Below are positions 16,671 to 25,132 of a DNA stretch of 64,000 nucleotides, piece by piece. The position numbers were made by a program, and so were the translations under genes. Every line of letters begins with the position of its first letter. Position 1 is the first letter of the stretch. The notes beneath the pieces are model-generated. The model worked only from the letters and a program-made list of their open reading frames with translations. It did no database searches and was not told the DNA's origin. Source of the DNA: Taklimakanibacter albus (GTDB lineage: Bacteria; Pseudomonadota; Alphaproteobacteria; Rhizobiales; Aestuariivirgaceae); assembly GCF_016595235.1 (NCBI RefSeq), contig NZ_JAENHL010000008.1:2162961-2226960 (forward strand), given 5' to 3'.

Positions 16671-16720
16671 AGAAACACCTCTCGAAATCCCTCATCGGGA
16701 TAGAGTGGTGATGCTGAAGC

Positions 16721-16760
16721 AACCCTTCGAGGCTCGCTTCGCTCGCACCTCAGGGTGAGG
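16721..16760. repeat. Intergenic repeat of the Hyphomicrobiales type (ACCCTTCGAGG/CCTCAGGGT)
   Basis: The gap between the amidase gene and the KdpE-like gene holds AACCCTTCGAGG, a CTCGC-rich centre and CACCTCAGGGTGAGG. The arms ACCCT..GAGG and CCTC.AGGGT can pair. I know this as a common dispersed element in Hyphomicrobiales genomes, and it may act as a terminator for the upstream operon. Confidence 0.6.
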
Positions 16761-16812
16761 GACCAAAAAGCGGTGACTACACCCCGGGCAACGCGCCGTG
16801 CTATCATGGGGC

Positions 16813-17511
16813 ATGACCAGCGACATACGTATTCTCGTCGTCGATGACGAACCCCAGATCCAGCGCTTTCTCAAGCTCGGCCTGACCGCCGGCGGCTTCG
16901 TGGTGTCGGCGCCCGCCACCGCCGCCGAGGCGATCCGCATGATCGCCACCACGTCGCCTGATGTCGTGCTGCTCGATCTGGGCCTGCCCGATCTCGACGG
17001 CAAGGACGTGATCCGGCAGGCGCGCGCCTTTACGCAGGTGCCGATCATCGTCGTCTCGGCGCGCGACCGCGAGTCGGAGAAGATCGAGGCGCTCGATCTC
17101 GGCGCCGACGACTATGTGAACAAGCCCTTCGGCATCGGCGAGCTGCTGGCGCGTATCCGCACGGCGCTGCGCCACCATAATCCGACGGCCAATGCGGCGC
17201 CGATGCTCAGCCAGGGCGAGATCACGCTTGATGTTACGGATCACCGCGCCGCCAAAAACGGCACGCCGCTCAAGCTGACGCCGAAGGAATTCGATCTCCT
17301 CGCTTTGCTGCTGCGCAATGCCGGACGGGTCCTGACCCATCGCCAGATTCTCACCGCCATCTGGGGACCGGCCCATACCGAGGATATGCAATATCTGCGC
17401 GTGCTGATCGGGCAGTTGCGCGGCAAGCTCGAGGACGACCAGGCCAATCCGCGCTATATCCAGACCGAGCCCGGCGTCGGCTATCGCCTCGTCACCGAAG
17501 AATCCAGCTGA
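16813..17511 (+). CDS. KdpE-like OmpR-family response regulator, orphan
   Basis: A 232-residue response regulator. The ATG at 16813 (MTSDIRILVVDDEP) is preferred to an in-frame GTG at 16798. The receiver has the acidic pair at 11-12, phospho-acceptor Asp55 (VVLLDLGLPDLDGKD) and the Lys of VNKPF. The DNA-binding half (LTPKEFDLLALLLRNAGRVL, LRVLIGQLRGKLEDD, TEPGVGYRLV) is very close to KdpE in style and length. KdpE normally partners the potassium sensor KdpD beside kdpFABC, but none of these is in view: the neighbours are an amidase and a transporter ATPase. Either the kinase lies elsewhere or this is a KdpE-like protein with another task. It converges on the LivF-like gene with a 1-bp gap. 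Confidence 0.8.
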   Translation: MTSDIRILVVDDEPQIQRFLKLGLTAGGFVVSAPATAAEAIRMIATTSPDVVLLDLGLPDLDGKDVIRQARAFTQVPIIVVSARDRESEKIEALDLGADDYVNKPFGIGELLARIRTALRHHNPTANAAPMLSQGEITLDVTDHRAAKNGTPLKLTPKEFDLLALLLRNAGRVLTHRQILTAIWGPAHTEDMQYLRVLIGQLRGKLEDDQANPRYIQTEPGVGYRLVTEESS

Positions 17512-17512
17512 G

Positions 17513-18223
17513 CTATTCTTCGCCGAGATAGGCTTTCCGCACCCGCTCGTCATGGGCGAGCTCCGAGCCCTTGCCGTCGAGCGCGATGGCGCCGGTGTCG
17601 AGCACATAGGCATGGGTCGCGAGCTCCAGCGCGGCGCGGGCATTCTGCTCGACCAGCAGCAAGGTGGTGCCGGACGCGTTGATCTCGCGGGCGAGGTCGA
17701 AGATCTTGTCCTGCATGATCGGCGACAGGCCCATCGACGGCTCGTCCAGCATCAACAGGCGCGGCTTCGACATCAGAGCGCGGCCCATGGCGAGCATCTG
17801 CTGCTGGCCGCCCGACAGGGTGCCGGCCAGTTGCTCCTCGCGCTCCTTCAGGACCGGGAAAAGCTCATAGACCCAGCCGAGATCGCGCTCGACGGTCGCA
17901 TCGCGATGGCGCGTGAAGGCGCCGAGATCGAGATTCTCGCGCACCGTCATGCGCGGGAAGATGCGGCGGCCTTCCGGCACATGGACGATGCCGAGCTTGA
18001 CGATGGCCTCAGGCGCCAGCCCGTTGATGTCCCGGCCATCGAGCGTGATGCGCCCGCCGCTCAGCGGCAGAAGCCCCGATATGGCCTTGAGCGCCGTGGT
18101 CTTGCCGGCGCCGTTGCTGCCGATGAGGCCGACGACCGACTTGTCCGCGACGGCGAAGGAGACGCCATGCAGCGCCTCGATCATGCCATAGGCGACCTTG
18201 ATGTTCTCGACCTTCAGCGTCAT
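17513..18223 (-). CDS. livF: Branched-chain amino acid-type ABC ATPase (LivF)
   Basis: A 236-residue ATPase. It has Walker A (GSNGAGKTT), the LivF-typical HVPEGRRIFPRMTVRENL stretch, signature LSGGQQQM, Walker B (LMLDEPSMGLSP) and the Q/H loops in expected places. LivF and LivG form the ATPase pair of high-affinity importers for branched-chain amino acids and many other small acids, amides and urea-like compounds. It is the last gene of the cluster, directly after livG with a 2-bp gap. The ligand depends on the binding protein at 21107. Confidence 0.85.
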   Translation of the reverse strand: MTLKVENIKVAYGMIEALHGVSFAVADKSVVGLIGSNGAGKTTALKAISGLLPLSGGRITLDGRDINGLAPEAIVKLGIVHVPEGRRIFPRMTVRENLDLGAFTRHRDATVERDLGWVYELFPVLKEREEQLAGTLSGGQQQMLAMGRALMSKPRLLMLDEPSMGLSPIMQDKIFDLAREINASGTTLLLVEQNARAALELATHAYVLDTGAIALDGKGSELAHDERVRKAYLGEE

Positions 18224-18225
18224 GC

Positions 18226-19044
18226 TTAACCCCTCCGGCCCAGATAGGCGTCGATGACGGTGCGGTCGGCGCGCACGGCGTCGGGCGAGCCATCGGCGAT
18301 GATCTCGCCGTGATGCAGCACGATGACCCGCTTCGAGATGCCCATCACCGCCTTCATATCGTGCTCGATGAGGAGGATGGTCATGCCCGAGCGGTTGAGC
18401 TCGACGATGAGGCGCGAGAGATCGGCCTTTTCGGTCGGGTTCATGCCGGCCATCGGCTCGTCGAGCAGAAGCAGCTTGGGCTCGAGCGCAAGCGCGCGGG
18501 CGATTTCGAGACGGCGCTGATCACCGTAGGAGAGACTGCGGGCGGGCTGCGCCATCTTGTCGGCGAGGCCGACACGTTCGAGGACCTGGCGCGCCACTTC
18601 CTTTGAGAGGTTCTCCTCGGCATGGGCTTTCTTCGTGCGGAAGATGAGGCCGAAGAGCGAGGCGCGGAAGAAACGATGGCGGCCGATCAGCACATTTTCC
18701 AGCACGCTCATCTCGTCGAACAGGCGGATATTCTGGAAGGTGCGGGCGATGCCTTTGCCGGCGATACGGTCGGGCGAGAGGCCGGAAATCTGCTCACCGT
18801 CGAGATGGATGCTGCCCGAGGACACCGGGATGGCGCCGGCGATGATGTTGAAGAAGGTCGTCTTGCCGGCGCCATTCGGGCCGATGAGGCCCAATGCTTC
18901 ACCGGGCCTGATCGCCACGTCGAGATTGGCGAGCGCCACAAGGCCGCCGAAGCGGCGCCCGACGCCTTTGACGTCGAGCAGGACCTTGTCGTCGAGAGGG
19001 AGAGCGGTGGCCTGATCCGGCATGATCGTCACTCTCCGGTTCAT
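18226..19044 (-). CDS. livG: Branched-chain amino acid-type ABC ATPase (LivG)
   Basis: A 272-residue ATPase of the LivG type. Walker A is GPNGAGKTT, followed by the LivG-specific GIARTFQNIRLFDEMSVLEN, signature LSYGDQRRLEIARAL, Walker B (LLLDEPMAGMNPTE) and the long C-terminal helix region GSPDAVRADRTVIDAYLG. The ATG at 19044 overlaps the stop of the permease fusion (ATGA), which favours it over the internal ATG at 19023. It works with LivF on the fused permease. Identity of the transported compound is not encoded here. Confidence 0.85.
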   Translation of the reverse strand: MNRRVTIMPDQATALPLDDKVLLDVKGVGRRFGGLVALANLDVAIRPGEALGLIGPNGAGKTTFFNIIAGAIPVSSGSIHLDGEQISGLSPDRIAGKGIARTFQNIRLFDEMSVLENVLIGRHRFFRASLFGLIFRTKKAHAEENLSKEVARQVLERVGLADKMAQPARSLSYGDQRRLEIARALALEPKLLLLDEPMAGMNPTEKADLSRLIVELNRSGMTILLIEHDMKAVMGISKRVIVLHHGEIIADGSPDAVRADRTVIDAYLGRRG

Positions 19045-21032
19045 GACATCATCAGGGGCTGGCGCTTCTGGCCGAGGAGACCCTGCGGCCGGAAGATCAT
19101 CAGCACGACGAGCAGGACGCCGAGCGCCATGAAGCGCAATTCGGGGTGCTGCTGAATGAAGGGCATGTCGCGCGCCACTTCGAGGAAGACGACCCAGATG
19201 GCGGCGCCGATGATCGGCCCGGCGAGCGTGCCCATGCCGCCCAGCACAATCAGCATGAGGATCAGGATATTCTCGAACAAAGTGAAGCTGAGCGGGCTGA
19301 TATACTGCTGCGAATGGGCGAAGAACACACCAGTGACGCCGCCGAAGAAGCCGCCGGCCGAATAAGCATAAAGCTTGTAGCGCGCGGTGTTGATGCCCAT
19401 CGCTTCGGCCGCCGCCTCGTCTTCGCGGATCGCCACCCAGGCACGGCCGAGATAGGAACGCACCATCAAGGCGATGAGGAAGACGGCGAGCGCCAGCAGC
19501 ACGAGACCTAAGAGATAAAGCTGCACCGGCGAACCGAGCTTGTAGCCGAAGAGGCTCGGCACCGGGATGCCACGAATGCCCATCGGCCCGCGGGTGAGAT
19601 CGACCCAGTTGGTGGCGACGAGGCGGATGATCTCACCGAAGCCCAAGGTCATGATGGCGAGATAGTCGCCGCGCAGCCGCAAAGTCGGGTAACCCAGCAT
19701 CATGCCGAAGAGCGCCGCGAGCCCGCCGCCCAGCAGCAGGTTGACATAGAAGAGCCACCAGACCGAGCTCACATCGACGCCATAACCCTTGGCCAGCACC
19801 TCGACGAAGAGGATCGAGGTGAAATAGGAACCGACCGCCCAGAAGGCGACGAAACCCAGATCGAGCAGGCCGGCAAAGCCGACGACGATATTGAGGCCGC
19901 TGGCGAGCAGCGCATAGATGAGCACGAAGACGAAGACACGCGCCCAATAAGGCGACGGGAAGATGAAGAAGACCGAGACGGCGACCACCGCCAGTATTCC
20001 CCAACTGGCGTAACGCACGAGATCGCGGCCGGCGAAGAAGGCGCTCAGACGCGCGAGCCCCGCATCGATGGCCGAGGCCGAGCCTTTGAAGGCCATGGCG
20101 CCGCGGTCGGCGAGACGATTGGGCAGGCGCGTGCCGAGCAGGCCCTGCGGGCGGAACAGCAGGAGCAGGATGAGGATTCCGAAAGCGATGGCATCACGAT
20201 AGGCGGAACCATTGGGCAGATAGGCGGCGCCGAAGGTTTCGGCGAAGCCCAGCACGATGCCGCCCAGCATGGCGCCGCGAATATTGCCGATGCCGCCGAG
20301 CACCGCCGCGACCATCGCCTTCAGGCCCGGCATGAAACCCATATGCGGATGGGCGAAGAGATAGACGGCGCCATAAAAGATGCCGGCCAGAGCGGCGAGG
20401 CCCGAGCCGATGATGAAGGCCATGGCGATGACGCGGTTGACCGGAATGCCCATCAAGGCAGCAGCTTCGACATCCTGCGCCGCGGCGCGCATGGCGCGGC
20501 CCATGCGCGTTTTCTTCACATAGAAGTGGAGAGCGGTCATGACCACCGCGGCGGTGACGATCACCGCGATCTCGACCATCGAGATATAGGCGCCGCCGAT
20601 CTGGATCGGCTTGGCCTCGAGCAGGAAGAAGGAGGGATAAGCGAGCTCCTGCGCGCCCCAGACACTTTGTGCCAGATTCTGCAAGGCGACCGAAACCGCG
20701 ATGGCGGTGATCAAGGGCGCGAGACGCGGCGCGAAACGCAAAGGCCGATAAGCGCAGCGCTCGATCAGATACCCCATCCCCGCCACGATGAAGATGGCGA
20801 GCGGCGCGGCGAGAAGGAAAGGCAGGCCCGGCATGGGCACCATGACACCGAACAGGCTCACTTGCGGCAGCATGAAGCTTACCACGAGGAACGCGCCGAA
20901 CATGAACAACTCGCCGAAGGCGAAGTTGATCATCTCCAGAATGCCATAGACCAGCGTATAGGCCACGGCGGCGAGGGCATAGATCGCCCCCAGCATCAGT
21001 GCGTTGATGAAGAACTGAAGCAGAATATCCAT
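19041..21032 (-). CDS. livHM: Fused LivH-LivM permease of a branched-chain amino acid-type importer
   Basis: A 663-residue inner-membrane protein that joins two subunits normally made separately. Residues 1 to about 300 are LivH-like (INALMLGAIYALAAVAYTLV, AAAQDVEAAALMGIPVNRV, GLKAMVAAVLGGIGNIRGAM). A linker of about 40 residues follows, and residues from about 345 are LivM-like (ALLASGLNIVVGFAGLLDLG, AIREDEAAAEAMGINTARYK, LGGMGTLAGPIIGAA). Each half has its own set of hydrophobic helices. The fusion fixes the 1:1 ratio of the channel halves. A hairpin at 21064-21092 separates it from the binding-protein gene upstream. No internal stop or frameshift is seen, so the fusion looks genuine. Confidence 0.85.
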   Translation of the reverse strand: MDILLQFFINALMLGAIYALAAVAYTLVYGILEMINFAFGELFMFGAFLVVSFMLPQVSLFGVMVPMPGLPFLLAAPLAIFIVAGMGYLIERCAYRPLRFAPRLAPLITAIAVSVALQNLAQSVWGAQELAYPSFFLLEAKPIQIGGAYISMVEIAVIVTAAVVMTALHFYVKKTRMGRAMRAAAQDVEAAALMGIPVNRVIAMAFIIGSGLAALAGIFYGAVYLFAHPHMGFMPGLKAMVAAVLGGIGNIRGAMLGGIVLGFAETFGAAYLPNGSAYRDAIAFGILILLLLFRPQGLLGTRLPNRLADRGAMAFKGSASAIDAGLARLSAFFAGRDLVRYASWGILAVVAVSVFFIFPSPYWARVFVFVLIYALLASGLNIVVGFAGLLDLGFVAFWAVGSYFTSILFVEVLAKGYGVDVSSVWWLFYVNLLLGGGLAALFGMMLGYPTLRLRGDYLAIMTLGFGEIIRLVATNWVDLTRGPMGIRGIPVPSLFGYKLGSPVQLYLLGLVLLALAVFLIALMVRSYLGRAWVAIREDEAAAEAMGINTARYKLYAYSAGGFFGGVTGVFFAHSQQYISPLSFTLFENILILMLIVLGGMGTLAGPIIGAAIWVVFLEVARDMPFIQQHPELRFMALGVLLVVLMIFRPQGLLGQKRQPLMMS

Positions 21033-21063
21033 GAGCGCCCTCGCCTAGCGTGTCCGGATTTGC

Positions 21064-21092
21064 GCGCATCGGAGCGAAACACTCCGATGCGC
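21064..21092 (-). other. Intra-operon hairpin between livK-like and livHM genes
   Basis: GCGCATCGGAG and CTCCGATGCGC form a perfect 11-bp stem around a 7-base loop. No T-run follows on the transcribed strand, so full termination is unlikely. Placed just after the binding-protein gene, it could protect that transcript and reduce read-through into the permease, giving more binding protein than channel. The same TCGGAGCGAAACACTCCGA core is a dispersed motif in Hyphomicrobiales. Confidence 0.65.
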
Positions 21093-21106
21093 CTTTATGA
21101 CGGGGA

Positions 21107-22255
21107 TCAGTTCAGCTGCTTGGGCGCGAGGATGAACTTGCCGTCCTTCACCTGGAGATAGACGACCGTGCCTTCGCGGTTGCCGTTCTCCTGGAAGGTG
21201 GTCGGGCCGGTGACGCCAGGCACGGCCTTGATCTCGGCGAAGGCGGCGTTGAGGCCGACGCGGTCGACCTTGCCGTTCTTGGCCGCGGCGAGCTTCGCCG
21301 CCTCGTTGAGCGTGTAGCCGGCATCATACGCAAGCGCCGCCCAGGCATTGGGTTCCTCGCCATATTTATCCTTATAGGCCTTCACGAAGGCCTGGACTTC
21401 CGGCTTGGCGACGCTCGGATCGAACATGCCATAGAGGATGGTGCCGTCGATGCTGGCACCGCCCAGCTCGATAAGCTTCGGGCTCAACAGGCCGTCGCTG
21501 CCGAGAATCTGCACATCGAGGCCGATCTGGCGCGCCTGCTGGGCGATCTTGGCCGCTTCGGTATAGAAGCCGCCGACCCACAGGAGATCGGGAGTCTGCG
21601 CTTTGATCGAGGTGAGCTGCGTCTTGAAGTCCTTGGTGCCGAGCACATAGGCCTCACGGCTCAGGATCTCGGCGCCCGCCGCCTTGGCGGCGGCGACGAA
21701 GGCGTCGGTACCGCCGATGCCGTAATCATCCTGCTGGTTGAGCGCGGCGATGCGCTTGGCGCCCAGCACTTTGGCGGCATAGGTGCCGGCCAGCTCGCCC
21801 TGCACCGCATCGGTCAAGACGTTGCGGCGGAAGTACGGGCTGACGCCGGCAAGATCGGGACTCGTCACCGCCGAGGCAAGCACCGGCAGCTGACAGTCAT
21901 TGATGATGGTCGCGGCGGCAAGCGCCACCGAGCTGAAGGAATAGCCCATGACGATGTCGACCGTCTCGTCGGAGCAGAAACGCTGGGCGATGAGCACACC
22001 ATCGCTCGGCAGGCCGCGGTCATCGGCGGTGGTGATGGCGAGCGTGATGCCGCCATTGTCGCTCTTGGCGTTGATCTCGCCGATCGCCAGCTCGAGACCA
22101 CGCTGCATGTTCTCGCCATAGGCGGCGAAGTCACCGCTCAAAGCGGCGGTGAAACCGATCTTCACTTCTTCCGCGGCCCCGGCCGCAGACGCCGTGAAGC
22201 TCGCGATGGCCGCAAGCGCCGCGGCCGCCGTCATATATCGAAAGGCTTTACGCAT
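21107..22255 (-). CDS. Branched-chain amino acid-type ABC binding protein (LivK-like)
   Basis: A 382-residue periplasmic protein. The ATG at 22255 starts a normal signal peptide (MRKAFRYMTAAAALAAIASF, cleavage after a GAA region); the open frame further upstream lacks one. The mature part has type I periplasmic fold signatures: VKIGFTAALSGDFAAYGENM, GVLIAQRFCSDETVDIVMGY, AALNQQDDYGIGG and AWAALAYDAGYTLNEA. The ligand may be a branched-chain amino acid, an amide or an aromatic acid. It lies downstream of a RidA gene and upstream of the fused permease, all on one strand. The divergent aminotransferase cluster suggests an amine or amino acid. Confidence 0.82.
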   Translation of the reverse strand: MRKAFRYMTAAAALAAIASFTASAAGAAEEVKIGFTAALSGDFAAYGENMQRGLELAIGEINAKSDNGGITLAITTADDRGLPSDGVLIAQRFCSDETVDIVMGYSFSSVALAAATIINDCQLPVLASAVTSPDLAGVSPYFRRNVLTDAVQGELAGTYAAKVLGAKRIAALNQQDDYGIGGTDAFVAAAKAAGAEILSREAYVLGTKDFKTQLTSIKAQTPDLLWVGGFYTEAAKIAQQARQIGLDVQILGSDGLLSPKLIELGGASIDGTILYGMFDPSVAKPEVQAFVKAYKDKYGEEPNAWAALAYDAGYTLNEAAKLAAAKNGKVDRVGLNAAFAEIKAVPGVTGPTTFQENGNREGTVVYLQVKDGKFILAPKQLN

Positions 22256-22303
22256 CGTACTTCTCCCTAAGCTCGTTATTCTTATGATTTGTCGCGATGA
22301 GTA

Positions 22304-22328
22304 AGAGCGGCTCGCGCAGAGCCGCTCT
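22304..22328 (-). other. Hairpin between ridA-like and livK-like genes
   Basis: AGAGCGGCTC and GAGCCGCTCT pair perfectly (10 bp) around a GCGCA loop, 15 bp after the RidA-like stop. There is no following T-run on the transcribed strand, so it may be a weak terminator or an RNA-processing stem rather than a full stop. Confidence 0.5.
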
Positions 22329-22343
22329 CCGTTCGGCGGACCG

Positions 22344-22853
22344 TTACGAACGGACCTCGAGGTCCATCCAGGTCTCGTAGCAATGGTTATTGGCGAGCGA
22401 CATGACGCCAATGGTGGCGCGGCAGCCAATGCCCTTTTCGGGGCCGAAAACTTCGGCGAAGAGATCGGTCAGGCCGCTGGAAATGAGATTGGGATCGGTG
22501 AAGCCCGGCGCGCAGACGACGAAATTGAGTGTGCGCACGAGATTGGTGATCTTGTCGAGATCGCCGATCGCCTGCTTGATGCCGGCGAGGCAATTGATGC
22601 CGGTCTGGCGCGCCGCCGCATAACCTTGCTCGACGGTGACTTCGGCACCGACGCGGCCCGGATGCAGCACGGTGCCATCGGGCAGATCAGGCACATGGCC
22701 CGACAGAATGAGCAGGCCGCCGGAACGATGGAACGGCTTCATCTTTCCATATTGCTGGCCGTAATATTTCTGCGCGGTGCCGATATTCGAATCCCAGACG
22801 CCGAGGTCGGGCAATTTGATGCCCAGAGATTCGATCTTCTTTTCTATTTGCAT
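22344..22853 (-). CDS. RidA/YjgF-family protein
   Basis: A 169-residue RidA-like protein. Family members hydrolyse reactive enamine/imine intermediates made by PLP enzymes. The fold pattern is visible in LILSGHVPDLPDGTVLHPGRVG, QTGINCLAGIKQAIGDLDKI and RTLNFVVCAPGFTDPN. The chain is longer than the classical 125-130 residues and resembles the YjgH/YoaB-like group; the catalytic Arg of RidA proper is not obvious. GGAGG lies five bases before the ATG. It sits between a GntR gene and the LIV-type importer and faces an aminotransferase gene, a sensible partner for an imine-clearing protein. Confidence 0.75.
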   Translation of the reverse strand: MQIEKKIESLGIKLPDLGVWDSNIGTAQKYYGQQYGKMKPFHRSGGLLILSGHVPDLPDGTVLHPGRVGAEVTVEQGYAAARQTGINCLAGIKQAIGDLDKITNLVRTLNFVVCAPGFTDPNLISSGLTDLFAEVFGPEKGIGCRATIGVMSLANNHCYETWMDLEVRS

Positions 22854-22894
22854 TCATTCCTCCAACTAAACCGGGACTGTGCGTCCCACTTGCC

Positions 22895-23620
22895 TCAAGG
22901 CCGTTCCAGACGTCCCCTCGACTTCCCGTGCAGCAAGGATTGCGCCTGCACGACGCGCATCAGGTCGTCGCGGGAGCGCTTGACATGGAGCTTGGTGGCG
23001 GTGACCGCCCGCTCCTTGTCGCGCGCAATGATCGCTTCGACGATTTCCTTATGTTCGGCGCGGGTCAGGTCCCATTTGTCGACCCACAACACATCGACCC
23101 AGATCAACAGAGACAGGCGGCCATAAAGCTGGCGCAGGGTCTCATAGAGAAAACGATGACCGGATTCGCGCGCCACGATCTCGTGGATCTGCATGCCGAC
23201 GCGCACTTCCTCGGCAAGCTCCTCGATTGCGAGCTCGGGCTTGGCGGCGAATTCAGCGAGGCGCGCCATGACGCCTTTCAGCTCTTCGAGGCCCTGCTCG
23301 GAAATCTGATCGACGGCGAGGGCTATCGCATAGGCGTCGAGCATCAGACGCAGGTCGAGCAATTCCTCGGCGGTCTTGAGATCGAGAATGGGGACGAAGT
23401 AGCCGCGATGCGGCTGGCTTTCGACCAGGCCCTCGCGCTCCAGCTGGTTCAGCGCCTCGCGCAAGGGCGTGCGGCTGACGCCCAGCTTCTCGCTCAGATC
23501 ACGTTCCCGCAACTGCTCGCCGGGGCTCACCTCGCCGCTGAGGATCATGCCCCTGAGCGCGTCATAGACGTTCTGCTTCAGCGTGCTGGTGGGCTTTTCA
23601 GCTTTGGTATGCAGGATCAT
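22895..23620 (-). CDS. GntR-family (FadR/FCD) transcriptional regulator
   Basis: A 241-residue regulator. The ATG at 23620 (MILHTKAEKPTSTLKQNVYD) is preferred; an upstream ATG at 23668 would add 16 residues without family resemblance. The winged helix (GEVSPGEQLRERDLSEKLGV, SRTPLREALNQLEREGLV) is followed by an FCD domain. It is divergent from the aminotransferase operon, and a TGGTATACCA palindrome lies in the shared promoter region at 23695-23704. It probably represses both directions until an amine or amino-acid signal is present. The effector is unknown. Confidence 0.83.
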   Translation of the reverse strand: MILHTKAEKPTSTLKQNVYDALRGMILSGEVSPGEQLRERDLSEKLGVSRTPLREALNQLEREGLVESQPHRGYFVPILDLKTAEELLDLRLMLDAYAIALAVDQISEQGLEELKGVMARLAEFAAKPELAIEELAEEVRVGMQIHEIVARESGHRFLYETLRQLYGRLSLLIWVDVLWVDKWDLTRAEHKEIVEAIIARDKERAVTATKLHVKRSRDDLMRVVQAQSLLHGKSRGRLERP

Positions 23621-23694
23621 ATGCCAAATCTGACCCCGATTTCCAAAGCTGTCAAGCAGATTGAACACAAAACATGCTTGTAAAAAATACTTTC

Positions 23695-23704
23695 TGGTAT
23701 ACCA
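23695..23704. promoter_or_regulatory. Candidate GntR operator TGGTATACCA
   Basis: A perfect 10-bp palindrome between the GntR gene start (23620) and the GTG start of the aminotransferase (23739). Its place in the 5' region argues against translation starting at the upstream ATG at 23661, because the operator would then be coding. It resembles the 10535 site (both share GTATAC). Confidence 0.6.
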
Positions 23705-23738
23705 TTTTGCTCAGGAGACGTTTTCCAGGAGAAAAAGA

Positions 23739-25118
23739 GTGACCATTCACGCGAATTCCACGCAGGCCCGCGATATCGCCCATGCCCTGCACCCCTATAC
23801 GAATCTGAAACTGCATGAGCGCATCGGGCCGACCGTCATTTCGAGCGGCCGGGGCATCTATGTCCGTGACGATGAGGGACGCGACTATATAGAAGCCGTC
23901 GCCGGCCTGTGGAGCGCCTCGCTCGGCTTCGGCGGCGAGGAGAGCATGGTCGAGGCGATCACCGCGCAGTTGCGCAAGCTGCCCTTCTACCACCTCTTCG
24001 CGCACAAGGCGCATGAGCCGGGAACCGATCTCGCCGAGAAGCTCATCAAGATGCTGCCGCTGCCCAACGGCCGCGTGTTCTTCAACAATTCCGGCTCGGA
24101 AGCCAACGACACGGCGATCAAGCTCGCCTGGTATTACAACAATGCGCTCGGCCGGCCGCGCAAGAAGAAGATCATCGCCCAGATGAAGGCCTATCACGGC
24201 GTGACCATCGCCGCGGCGAGCCTCACCGGCCTCACGCGCAACCATCTCGATTTCGACCTGCCGATGGCGAGCGTGCGCCATTGCGACTGCCCGCATCACT
24301 ACCGCTTCGCCAAGGAGGGCGAGAGCGAGGAAGCCTTCGCCACGCGCCTCGCCGAGCAGCTCGAAAACCTGATCCTGCGCGAGGGCGCCGACACGATCGC
24401 CGCCTTCATCGCCGAGCCGGTGCTGGGGGCGGGCGGCCTCATCGTTCCGCCCAAGACCTATTTCGACAAGATCCAGCCGATCCTGAAGCGCCACGATATT
24501 CTCTTCATCGCCGATGAGGTGATCTGCGGCTTCGGGCGCACCGGCAACATGTTCGGCTTCGAGACGTTCAACATCCAGCCGGACATGGTGACCATGGCCA
24601 AGGCGCTGTCGGCCTCCTATCTGCCGATCTCGGCCACCGCCATATCGGAGCCGATCTATGAAGTCCTGCGCGACAACAGCGCCAGGATCGGCAGCTTCGC
24701 CCATGGTTATACTTATTCGGGCCATCCGGTCTGCGCCGCCGCGGCGCTCGAGGCGTTGCGCATCTATGAGACGCGCAATATCGTCGGCCATGTTCAGAAA
24801 GTCGCGAAGCCGTTCCTCGCCAAAGCCCGCGCCCTCCTCGATCTTCCCTTTGTCGGCGAGGTCCGCGGCATCGGGCTCCTGGCCGGCGTCGAGCTCGTAC
24901 GCGACAAGAAGAGCAAGGCGTCCTTCGAGCCGGCGCGCGGCGTCGGCATGATGTTCCAGACCGAGGCGCAGAAACACGGGCTGATCGTGCGGGCGCTCGG
25001 CGATACGATCGCTCTGTCACCGCCCTTGATCATCACCGGCGAAGAGATCGATGATATGTATCTCAGGCTGGGCCGCACTTTCGACGCCTTCATCCCTCAG
25101 CTCAACGCAACCCTCTGA
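23739..25118 (+). CDS. Class III (omega) aminotransferase
   Basis: A 459-residue PLP enzyme that moves an amino group from an amine or omega-amino acid to a keto acid. The GTG at 23739 is chosen because AGGAGA lies six bases upstream and the protein then begins as relatives do; an ATG at 23661 would place the operator palindrome inside the gene. Landmarks counted from the GTG are NNSGSEANDTAIKLAW (116-131), Asp259 in IADEVICGFGRTG (pyridine nitrogen), and Lys288 in TMAKALSASYLPI (Schiff base). The next gene starts 14 bp downstream. With RidA and a gamma-glutamyltransferase nearby, it probably acts in amine or amino-acid breakdown. The amino donor is not identifiable. Confidence 0.85.
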   Translation: MTIHANSTQARDIAHALHPYTNLKLHERIGPTVISSGRGIYVRDDEGRDYIEAVAGLWSASLGFGGEESMVEAITAQLRKLPFYHLFAHKAHEPGTDLAEKLIKMLPLPNGRVFFNNSGSEANDTAIKLAWYYNNALGRPRKKKIIAQMKAYHGVTIAAASLTGLTRNHLDFDLPMASVRHCDCPHHYRFAKEGESEEAFATRLAEQLENLILREGADTIAAFIAEPVLGAGGLIVPPKTYFDKIQPILKRHDILFIADEVICGFGRTGNMFGFETFNIQPDMVTMAKALSASYLPISATAISEPIYEVLRDNSARIGSFAHGYTYSGHPVCAAAALEALRIYETRNIVGHVQKVAKPFLAKARALLDLPFVGEVRGIGLLAGVELVRDKKSKASFEPARGVGMMFQTEAQKHGLIVRALGDTIALSPPLIITGEEIDDMYLRLGRTFDAFIPQLNATL

Positions 25119-25132
25119 CCGGAGGCAGCCTC

